A stretch of 64,000 nucleotides of DNA, taken from contig NZ_QSQT01000016.1 in the NCBI RefSeq assembly GCF_003437535.1, positions 31,224 through 95,223 on the forward strand, in the 5' to 3' direction. The stretch comes from Phocaeicola plebeius (GTDB lineage: Bacteria; Bacteroidota; Bacteroidia; Bacteroidales; Bacteroidaceae). Of the stretch, positions 7,834 to 15,270 are shown in pieces. Every line of letters starts with the position of its first letter. Position 1 is the first letter of the stretch. A program made the position numbers and the translations under genes. The notes beneath the pieces are model-generated. The model searched no databases. It was given only the letters and a program-made list of their open reading frames with translations, and was not told the DNA's origin.

Positions 7834-9204
7834 ATGGCACAGTCTAAAGAGATGACATCAGGGCCGAGTCTGCCGCTGATTCTGAATTTTACTTTTCCAT
7901 TGTTGCTGGGCAACCTGCTCCAGCAGACGTATTCGCTGGTGGATGCGGCTATTGTCGGAAAGTTCTTGGGTATCAATGCGCTGGCTTCTGTTGGTGCCAG
8001 TACGTCGGTCGTCTTTTTGATTTTAGGGTTCTGCAACGGGTGTTGCGGAGGTTTCGGCATTCCGGTGGCACAGAAGTTCGGAGCTCGCGATTATGTGACG
8101 ATGCGGCGCTATGTATCGGTCAGTCTGAAGCTGGCGGCGGTGATGTCGGTCGCGGTAGCCATTGTCACCAGTCTGCTTTGCGGATTTATCCTGCGTTCCA
8201 TGCGCACACCGGAGAATATCTTTGAAGGGGCTTACCTCTATCTGCTGATTACCTTTATCGGTGTGCCGTGTACGTTCTTCTATAATTTATTGTCCAGCAT
8301 CATCCGTGCGCTGGGCGACAGCAAGACCCCGTTCTGGTTCCTGCTTTTCTCTACTATACTGAACATTGTGCTCGATTTGTTCTGCATCCTTACGTTAGGG
8401 TGGGGAGTGGCCGGAGCAGCCATTGCTACGGTCTTCTCGCAGGGGTTGTCGGCCTTGCTGTGTTACATCTATATGTACCGCAAGTTTGACATCCTGAAAA
8501 CCGAGCCTGCCGACCGTCGTTTCCGTAGCGACCTGGCCCGTCAGTTGCTGTACATCGGGGTACCGATGGGATTGCAGTTTTCCATTACGGCCATCGGCAG
8601 CATCATGTTGCAAAGTGCGAACAATGCGCTGGGTACGGCCTGTGTGGCAGCTTTCACGGCAGCCATGCGTATCAAGATGTTTGTGATGTGTCCGCTGGAT
8701 AGCTTGGGAATGGCCATGGCGACCTATTCCGGACAGAATTACGGGGCCGGAAAGCCGGACCGCATCTGGATGGGTATCAAGTCGGCCACGCTGATGATGA
8801 CCGTCTATGTCATAGCGATTGGTGCCCTGATGTGGGGACTGGCCGAGAAGTTTGCCCTGCTGTTTATCTCACCGGATGAGACCGAGATTATCGACGATAC
8901 GGCTTTGTTCCTGCACATCAACACTTCTTTCTTCTTCTTGCTGGGTATGCTCAGTATCTTGCGCTATACCATTCAGGGAGCGGGCTACACACGGCTGGCT
9001 ATGTTCTCCGGTGTGTCGGAAATGGTGGCCCGTGTGCTGGTCAGTCTGATTGCGGTTCCGTTGTGGGGATTCTGGGGCGTATGCTTCGGCGACCCGACAG
9101 CCTGGCTGTTTGCCAACCTCTTCCTGATTCCGGCATTTATCTATGTGTACCGCCGTTTGCAACGGATTGTGGTGAAAGAAGGACGGGTGGTGGCTAATTC
9201 CTGA
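7834..9204 (+). CDS. MATE-family efflux transporter (NorM/DinF-like)
   Basis: 456 residues with about twelve hydrophobic segments in two halves. The MATE opening motif is clear (LILNFTFPLLLGNLLQQTYSLVD, then AIVGKFLGINALASVG), as is the repeat-2 counterpart near residue 245-300 (GVPMGLQFSITAIG, then MRIKMF and GQNYGAGKPDRI). It should sit in the inner membrane and export cationic drugs or metabolites in exchange for Na+ or H+. It has its own promoter and overlaps the convergent dehydrogenase gene by 11 nt. It differs from the MATE protein at 2671-4014 and is not a recent duplicate. Confidence 0.9.
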   Translation: MAQSKEMTSGPSLPLILNFTFPLLLGNLLQQTYSLVDAAIVGKFLGINALASVGASTSVVFLILGFCNGCCGGFGIPVAQKFGARDYVTMRRYVSVSLKLAAVMSVAVAIVTSLLCGFILRSMRTPENIFEGAYLYLLITFIGVPCTFFYNLLSSIIRALGDSKTPFWFLLFSTILNIVLDLFCILTLGWGVAGAAIATVFSQGLSALLCYIYMYRKFDILKTEPADRRFRSDLARQLLYIGVPMGLQFSITAIGSIMLQSANNALGTACVAAFTAAMRIKMFVMCPLDSLGMAMATYSGQNYGAGKPDRIWMGIKSATLMMTVYVIAIGALMWGLAEKFALLFISPDETEIIDDTALFLHINTSFFFLLGMLSILRYTIQGAGYTRLAMFSGVSEMVARVLVSLIAVPLWGFWGVCFGDPTAWLFANLFLIPAFIYVYRRLQRIVVKEGRVVANS

Positions 9205-9937
9205 CAGGCAGCCGCTTCCAGAAGAAAGGGGGTATCAGTCGCCAGAGAGCTACCAGTATACGATAGCGCCAGTCAATCACGACAATGCGTTTCTTTTTCT
9301 CCAGGGCACACACAATGTGGCGGGCCACTTTCTCCGTATGCATCAGCATGGGATAGTGTTTGCCGTCGTTCAGGAGCCCGGTGGCTACGAATCCTGGACG
9401 GATATCTGTAAACCGGATGGGAAGTTTCTGGATGTGAGCCAGTTGCTCCAGCGCATCGATGTACGTGTTCTGGAAACGTTTGGTGGCAGAATAGGCCGGA
9501 GCAGCTCCCAGCCCTTTGGTTCCGGCAATGGAACTGATGACCGCCAGGTGTCCTCCTTTCTGTTGGGCAAAGTAGCGGAAGGCGGCTGTCACCATGCGCA
9601 CAAATCCGGTGCCGTTGGTCTCCAGCGTGCGGAGTTCGATTTCCGGTGTCAGCTGGTAGTTTTGATGACCGATGCCCGAGCAGTGCAGGTAGAGGTCTAT
9701 GCCTCCCATTTCTTCAATCAGTTTCAGCAGGCGGTCGGTCGCATCCTCCTGACAGATGTCGATGGCCCGGATGTGGATACGCTCCGGAGCCAGTTGCTGC
9801 AGTTCTTTCAGATTCTCTTCACGCCGGCCAGCCAGTCCGAGTATCCATCCTTTCTGGAGCAGTTGCAAGGCCGTTTCTTTTCCGATACCGGAAGTAGCCC
9901 CTACGATGAGGGCACGCTGTATAGGTTTTTTATTCAT
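9194..9937 (-). CDS. Short-chain dehydrogenase/reductase (SDR)
   Basis: 247 residues, the normal length for a classical SDR. The Rossmann cofactor motif is GATSGIGKE (about 13-21), followed by AGRREEN, which suggests NADP(H) preference. The catalytic set is present: Asn in the LETNGTG region, Ser in VISSIAG (about 137-139), and Tyr-x3-Lys in YSATK (about 152-156). The substrate is unknown. The stop of the upstream helicase gene overlaps this ATG by one base (TGATG), so the two are probably translationally coupled. The last 11 nt overlap the convergent MATE gene. Confidence 0.9.
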   Translation of the reverse strand: MNKKPIQRALIVGATSGIGKETALQLLQKGWILGLAGRREENLKELQQLAPERIHIRAIDICQEDATDRLLKLIEEMGGIDLYLHCSGIGHQNYQLTPEIELRTLETNGTGFVRMVTAAFRYFAQQKGGHLAVISSIAGTKGLGAAPAYSATKRFQNTYIDALEQLAHIQKLPIRFTDIRPGFVATGLLNDGKHYPMLMHTEKVARHIVCALEKKKRIVVIDWRYRILVALWRLIPPFFWKRLPVRN

Positions 9938-12900
9938 CAGTTGGTACGTATTTCATAAAGGAATTCCTGCGAAACTGGAACTCCTTCGGTAGGTTCACAA
10001 TGGATTTTTCCGAAAAGGGGCATCTGCGGCTGGAGCGGCTTCAGCTCTGCCGACAGGTGGTTGCAGAATGCCGTGTAGGAATGGTTGTGCATGCAAGGCC
10101 CCGCATCGTCACGGTACACCAGTACGTAATGGTTCAGGGGACGGGCATGCACCAATTGGTTGATTTGCAGAGCCAGGTCGCGTGCTTCTCGCGGAGCGAT
10201 GCGGTCGAACAGACTGGAGAGGTTGAAAATCACCAGTTCGGTCAGTACGGCATGGGCTTGCCAGAAGGCAGCAGGCACGGCACTCAGGCGGGGATACCAG
10301 TTTGCCTGAATGTGCTTGTAGGCTGGTGAACGGAAAAAGGCTTCGGCCGTTTCTCCCATTTCCTGCATGGGATAGATGCCCGTATAGGTCAGGTCTAGAT
10401 GGGGAAGGGAACGGCATACATCGGCAAAAGCCAGTCCCGAAGCTCCGGCTTCACACGAGAGATCGCAGAACACCACGCGTCCTGATACCTTACGGATGAG
10501 GTCGTGCTGCCAGTTGCCGCTTCCGGTAAAGAGGGCCTGGGCAGCGGCATATTGTTTCCGCATATAAAAATAGTTGTAGGCCTGGCAGAAGTCAGATGGG
10601 GACATCTCTTCGGGCAGGGTGCGGAAGTCACTCCGGCCGTAGGCAGTGGCTTCACGGTAGTAAGTTTCGTTTTCTTCCAGCTGTGCCGGTGGAGCTATCA
10701 ATTCCGAGAATATCTGCTTGAAATGCGCTGGCAGGGAATAGGTATCGTCTGCCACTTCCCAGTTCTTCCGGTACGAAGGCAGGGTGAAATCTCCCCGGCA
10801 GAACGAGAGGGCATCCGTTTCCAGGTATCCGTTGTGCAGGCGGATGTACTCCATCAGCTTGTAGAAGGTGATGTTGGCCCCGAGGATGTGCGGGTTACCC
10901 GTCAGCAGCAGTTGCTTGCGGGCGCGAGTCAGTGCCACATTCAGCTTGCGGTCAATCAGGAAATTGCCCTCCTGAAACGTATTGGCCGTAAGGAAGTTGA
11001 GCTGGCTGAAATTCTGTATGGTAAACGAATAGATGATAATGTCGCGCTGGCTGCCCTGGTAGCGTTCCACCGTGTCGATGGAGATGTCCTGCAAAGCAGG
11101 CAGCTGGAGGCGCGCAATCTCTTTTCGTATCATGGCAATCTGGTTGCGGTAGGGCACGATGACACCTACCGTCCGGTTCGGGTCGAAACGGGATTCCGTC
11201 AGACGGTAAATATGGCCTAACAGAGTGGCTACAATCCGGGCTTCGTTCGGGTTGGTCTTGTCCGAGCAGGTCAGGTGGTCTGGAGCTTCTGCGGGAATGA
11301 ACACCATTCTGCGTTCCAGCAGCAACTGGTCGATGGTGTCTTGCGGAGTCAGGCCGGCTTCGTAAGGCGTTTCTTCCAACTGATGAGGAAGAGGCACGCT
11401 CTCCAGTTGCTCCCGGTAGTAGAACGTCTGGTTCGGGAACTCGGCAATGGCCGGATGCATGCGTCCTTGCTTGTGAAGGATGCTGCGGCAGGTATCCGGA
11501 CTCGATTTGTAAAGGCGTTCGAACAGCGAGTTGCGGCAATCTTCCAGCCCGATGTTCCGCAGCAGGAGGTCGGTCACGGCAGCTTCTTCCGCACTTTGCT
11601 GGGCAATGGCCGGCAACTGTTTGTAGTCGCCCACCAATACGAACTTGTCGATGGCGTTATGCTGCTGATGACGGGCAGACAGGATACCTATCAGGTCGGG
11701 TTCCAGAATCTGTGAAGCTTCATCGATGATGGCCAGCTGGAAATGTTTCAGCGTGAACAGGTTGAGGCGGTTATTGATGGCGGTCGTGGTACCCACAAAG
11801 ATACGTGTGCGTGCCATTTTCTGCTGGATGTCGGTCAGTTTGGGACAGTCATCCAGACTGTATTTCAGCAGGTAAGGCACGAAACGCTTGTCGCACGACA
11901 ACTCGTTGCCGATACGGATGAACGGGGTACGGTCGGCAATGCCGGAATCCGTGAGCATGGCACAGATTTCATCCACCGCCCGGTTGGTGTACGACAACAG
12001 CAGGATGGAGGTGTCCGGTTCGCTCAGGGCTTCTTCCACCATGAAGCGCAGGGCACACGAGGTCTTTCCGGTGCCCGGAGGACCCACCAGCAGAAAGTAG
12101 TCTTTGGCCTGTTTTTCTTTCAGGATGAGTTCGTTGAAACGACCGTAATCGCCGTTCAGTTTGACGCCCTCCAGTTGTGCAGGCGGACGTACGCCGAGCA
12201 GCAGTTCTTTCCGGTCGGCCTGTGCGGACAGAAAAGCATACAGCCCGCGGAATCCGTTGTTGGCGGACGTGTCCGAAAAATCGTGTTCTACGGCAAACAC
12301 CTCTTCTTTGCCGCCGATAATATCTTTATTTTGCTGTCCGTTGCGCAGCACTAAGGTCATACGGTCCGGCTGCAATTCCAGAATGTTTCCCTTCATGAGA
12401 ATCTGCTTTCTCATGTCCGGTTCTTCCTTATACGCATAGAGAATCACCATGTCGCCCGTGCGGAAGTTGGGCAGGAAGTCTTCGTCCTGTGTCGGAATGT
12501 GCAGTTCAATGAGGTCGTATCCTTTGCCGGGGCCGCTGCTTTGTTTCTCCTGGATGGTCAGTCCGGTCAGGATATTGCCCGCCTCCAGTTTTTCGTGCAG
12601 CGGGATATGCCAGTTGCCGGCAAATCCGTGAGACGCATCGTTGCTTCCTCCGGTCTTGCTGAGAATCTGTTCCTTTGATATGAACGTGAAAAAACGGTTG
12701 AAGTAGGCCCGCTCCAGCGGTGTACAGCGTTTCAGCGTATTGATGGCCGTCTGCAGTTGCGGTTCCTGGTAGTCGTTCCACAGCTTTCCTCCAATCTGCA
12801 ATTCGTTCAGCAAATCGATGCTCAGTGAGTCTACAATTTCTCCGATGGCTCCATCGCCCAGTCGCATCTCGTTGTGTACGATGTAATTTCGGAGCTTGAT

Positions 12901-14184
12901 GCTCTCCCGGAACAAATTTTCGGCAAAATGTTCTATCAGCAATCCGTCGGCATATTTGGAATAGAGCAGGAAGGTTTGCATATTGGCGGTTTCCTGTCCG
13001 AAATTATACATCAGTACGCCTTGGTAGAGCATCATCTGAATGAAATGGTCTTCCTTATGGCGGCGATGGTATTCGTCGCGCTTTCCGGCCTTCTGTTCGA
13101 TGAGTACCTGGAAGTCTTTCTGCATCATGTCCACACGTCCCTGCAATCCCAGTTTCTCACAAATGAAGGAGGCTTCGAGCAGGGTATTCTTCTTGTTGAA
13201 GTTCCGTATGTTATGAGGCAGCACATCGTGAACAAACGAGCGGATGTTCATCATCTGCGCCTGTGCCTGTGCGTGAAAGTCGGCCGGAAGGGAGCAGGTA
13301 CAGAAGTCGAGGGCCGAAGCGGCGAAGAATTTCTTGATGGTGCGGGGGTAGCTCACCGGCTCCTGCGGCTGCTCGTTGATATAGTCGTCGAGAAACTGGC
13401 TGGCCAGGTTACCCATCAGGATGGGGGCCGTATTGGCTCTCGGCTTGATTTTGTTCATGAAATAGTTGAGCGGGTGGTGTCCGTACTCCCGAAAACAGGC
13501 GGCCAGCGAACTGATGTCAATCAGGTAATCGGGGTGAATCACAATAAGGTTGGGAATGTAGTGATTTTCCTCGTCCACACGCACATCGAGCAGGTTCAGC
13601 GGCAGATTTTCTGAAAGCAGGTCTTTCAGATAGAGCAGGTCGCCGTCATACCCACCTTTGGCATAGTTGATGATGATGAACGGGTCGGTTTCGCTGTCGG
13701 TCGCTGCAAAAATCTGCGTGTCGTTCCAGCTGGTCACCGAAGCCCGTACGTACGGGATGTGCGACAGGCGTGTACCCTGATACGGACGGTTGGAGTGGGG
13801 GATTTCCGGAAGGATGGAAGCCGGAATGTCTTCTTCAAAACCCAGTGAGACAAAGCGCACCAGTGCCCGCAGGTCGTAAAGGTATTCCTGCATGTCGGCC
13901 TGAAAACGGTCGCCCATGGCTGCGTTACAGTTGCGACGCATGGTCTGGATGGCATAGCGGTCGGAGGGAGTCATTTTCTTCTCCTTGCAGATGTAATCCA
14001 GACGGGAAAACAGGTTGGCGAACGAGAGCGTGACACCAGTGGTCAGTTCATAACAAGCCTGCTCCAGCACTTTGTGGAGCAGGATATATTTAGCTTGTAA
14101 ATTGTCGGGGGCAGCCGTCGGCTGATGATGAATCCGTTCGATACGGTTGAACAAATCGAAGGATTGAAGTTCGATACGAGACAT
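9937..14184 (-). CDS. Large Dna2-like nuclease-helicase with a C-terminal methyltransferase-like region
   Basis: 1415 residues from the ATG at 14184; a TTG two codons earlier is less likely. A PD-(D/E)xK-type nuclease signature lies at about 350-370 (GRVDMM, then LIEQKAGKRDE). The superfamily 1 helicase follows: Walker A VGPPGTGKT (about 702), Walker B LAIIDEAS (about 820), VLVGDYKQLPAIAQ, ERYQGSQRDIIIYSF and LNVALTRARKQLLLTGN. The last 270 residues are unlike helicase. They contain VVFCDLSCEAGASGLAFADV followed by LVIFNLSSLFDRI, a layout like a SAM methyltransferase fold but without the GxGxG loop. A role in DNA processing or repair, or in defence, is inferred. It lies 24 nt after a lipoprotein gene and is coupled to the SDR gene. 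Confidence 0.85.
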   Translation of the reverse strand: MSRIELQSFDLFNRIERIHHQPTAAPDNLQAKYILLHKVLEQACYELTTGVTLSFANLFSRLDYICKEKKMTPSDRYAIQTMRRNCNAAMGDRFQADMQEYLYDLRALVRFVSLGFEEDIPASILPEIPHSNRPYQGTRLSHIPYVRASVTSWNDTQIFAATDSETDPFIIINYAKGGYDGDLLYLKDLLSENLPLNLLDVRVDEENHYIPNLIVIHPDYLIDISSLAACFREYGHHPLNYFMNKIKPRANTAPILMGNLASQFLDDYINEQPQEPVSYPRTIKKFFAASALDFCTCSLPADFHAQAQAQMMNIRSFVHDVLPHNIRNFNKKNTLLEASFICEKLGLQGRVDMMQKDFQVLIEQKAGKRDEYHRRHKEDHFIQMMLYQGVLMYNFGQETANMQTFLLYSKYADGLLIEHFAENLFRESIKLRNYIVHNEMRLGDGAIGEIVDSLSIDLLNELQIGGKLWNDYQEPQLQTAINTLKRCTPLERAYFNRFFTFISKEQILSKTGGSNDASHGFAGNWHIPLHEKLEAGNILTGLTIQEKQSSGPGKGYDLIELHIPTQDEDFLPNFRTGDMVILYAYKEEPDMRKQILMKGNILELQPDRMTLVLRNGQQNKDIIGGKEEVFAVEHDFSDTSANNGFRGLYAFLSAQADRKELLLGVRPPAQLEGVKLNGDYGRFNELILKEKQAKDYFLLVGPPGTGKTSCALRFMVEEALSEPDTSILLLSYTNRAVDEICAMLTDSGIADRTPFIRIGNELSCDKRFVPYLLKYSLDDCPKLTDIQQKMARTRIFVGTTTAINNRLNLFTLKHFQLAIIDEASQILEPDLIGILSARHQQHNAIDKFVLVGDYKQLPAIAQQSAEEAAVTDLLLRNIGLEDCRNSLFERLYKSSPDTCRSILHKQGRMHPAIAEFPNQTFYYREQLESVPLPHQLEETPYEAGLTPQDTIDQLLLERRMVFIPAEAPDHLTCSDKTNPNEARIVATLLGHIYRLTESRFDPNRTVGVIVPYRNQIAMIRKEIARLQLPALQDISIDTVERYQGSQRDIIIYSFTIQNFSQLNFLTANTFQEGNFLIDRKLNVALTRARKQLLLTGNPHILGANITFYKLMEYIRLHNGYLETDALSFCRGDFTLPSYRKNWEVADDTYSLPAHFKQIFSELIAPPAQLEENETYYREATAYGRSDFRTLPEEMSPSDFCQAYNYFYMRKQYAAAQALFTGSGNWQHDLIRKVSGRVVFCDLSCEAGASGLAFADVCRSLPHLDLTYTGIYPMQEMGETAEAFFRSPAYKHIQANWYPRLSAVPAAFWQAHAVLTELVIFNLSSLFDRIAPREARDLALQINQLVHARPLNHYVLVYRDDAGPCMHNHSYTAFCNHLSAELKPLQPQMPLFGKIHCEPTEGVPVSQEFLYEIRTN

Positions 14185-14208
14185 GTGCAAAAAAGTGTCG
14201 GCAGAATG

Positions 14209-15039
14209 TTAGGGCAGCTTGGTCAGGTGATAAATCCGATACGCCTTGGTGAGTCCGCTGAACTCTCCTTTGTATTGTGCGGTTACCTCTTCTTTGATAA
14301 AACAGTTGGTGGTGGCAGCTCCTTCTTCGTTTGTAGAAGAAGTGTTGTCAGTAGTCTGGGTAGAAGAGGTTTCGTTTTCGAACAGCATGAAAGTGTATGT
14401 TCTCTTGGTGCTTCCTGCCATTTCTGCCTGAATCTGCTGGTAAGGTTCACCGGTATCTTCCGTGTACTTTAATGTACGTTCAAAAAGTCCGATTTGATAG
14501 CTTCCGGTATAGTTAGGGAAAATTTTCAAATCGCCGTATGACAAAGAAGCGTCAGAGTAGGTGAATAGCAAGCGTCCGCCTGACTGAACCGGAGCGTCTT
14601 CGGCAATTCGTGCAAGCAGTTCCGCTTCTTCTCCTTTGGTTAGATTATCACCTTCCACTTCTGCACTGATGCTTTCTATCCGGTAGTTGCTTTGCGGGTT
14701 ATTGACAACAATCGTCAGTGTGTAACTGTTGCCTGAGCGGTCGGCAATAAGGGTAGAGGTTTCTCCGATGCTGACCGGAATGAATGTCAGTGTGTCACCG
14801 TCGTAGCGGTAGTCTACGATTTCCTTATTTTCATTTTTGATGGTATAATTTCCTTCTCCTCCACGGATTAAAAATTTCTCTCCTTTACTGAACGGACTGA
14901 TTTCCAATTGGCCGTCAGTGATTTGTTGATGGTCGGTAGCACTTACTAGGTAAATGGGGCCGTGGTCATCCTTGCATGCCATAAAGGAAAGGATGAGTAC
15001 AATCAGAAGTATTCCATGAAAAAAATGTGTTCGTTTCAT
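14209..15039 (-). CDS. Lipoprotein of unknown function
   Basis: 276 residues. The signal peptide ends in a lipobox (SFMAC, Cys at about 22) followed by KDDHGP. The acidic residues just after the Cys fit the Bacteroidetes surface-export signal. The middle reads as beta-sandwich, Ig-like sequence (FLIRGGEGNYTIKNENKE; TLTIVVNNP). A Ser/Thr/Asn-rich stretch lies at about 222-240 (ETSSTQTTDNTSSTNEEG) before a short C-terminal part. No enzyme motif was seen. It starts just downstream of a perfect dyad and is the first gene of a probable unit with the nuclease-helicase. The pairing of a lipoprotein with a helicase looks fortuitous. Confidence 0.75.
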   Translation of the reverse strand: MKRTHFFHGILLIVLILSFMACKDDHGPIYLVSATDHQQITDGQLEISPFSKGEKFLIRGGEGNYTIKNENKEIVDYRYDGDTLTFIPVSIGETSTLIADRSGNSYTLTIVVNNPQSNYRIESISAEVEGDNLTKGEEAELLARIAEDAPVQSGGRLLFTYSDASLSYGDLKIFPNYTGSYQIGLFERTLKYTEDTGEPYQQIQAEMAGSTKRTYTFMLFENETSSTQTTDNTSSTNEEGAATTNCFIKEEVTAQYKGEFSGLTKAYRIYHLTKLP

Positions 15040-15041
15040 AA

Positions 15042-15076
15042 GTCGTATATTTGAATTGTTGCTTCAAATATACGAC
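15042..15076. promoter_or_regulatory. Perfect 14-bp inverted repeat enclosing the lipoprotein promoter -7 element
   Basis: GTCGTATATTTGAA (15042-15055) and TTCAAATATACGAC (15063-15076) are separated by 7 nt. On the minus strand the distal arm holds TATATTTG, a full -7 match (15065-15072), and the proximal arm lies around the expected transcription start, 3 nt before the ATG at 15039. By symmetry the plus strand also carries TATATTTG, and a T-run follows on that strand. It could be an operator, a bidirectional promoter or a leader hairpin. Confidence 0.65.
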
Positions 15077-15161
15077 TTTTTTTGAATTTATGAGGGGGAT
15101 GGGGTAAAAACAAAGCCAATCAGTACAGTTCTTTTCATTTAAGACTGACAGTGAATGTTTG

Positions 15162-15247
15162 AGTACTTCCCTTGCAGTACTTCAGTACTTTCACGGCAGT
15201 ACTGTAGTACTTCGCCGTCAGTACTTCAGTACTGCCAAGGAAGTACT
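15162..15247. repeat. 22-nt-period palindromic array B (eight AGTACT boxes)
   Basis: AGTACT occurs eight times in strict alternation of 8-nt and 2-nt spacing. The four units (AGTACT-N8-AGTACT) start at 15162, 15184, 15206 and 15228, exactly 22 nt apart. The cores are TCCCTTGC, TTCACGGC, TCGCCGTC and GCCAAGGA; the outer two are roughly reverse-complementary to each other, and so are the inner two. It lies just downstream of the copA stop codon and upstream of the lipoprotein promoter. Confidence 0.9.
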
Positions 15248-15270
15248 GGGATTGGATAAATCCCTTTCAA

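Noticed and set aside
11743..12354. 203-codon plus-strand open frame
   Set aside because: Antisense to the Walker A and B region of the helicase; its composition mirrors the codons of the real gene.
12874..13614. 246-codon plus-strand open frame inside the nuclease-helicase gene
   Set aside because: It is fully antisense to strong helicase/nuclease coding sequence and shows no recognisable domain or ribosome binding site.
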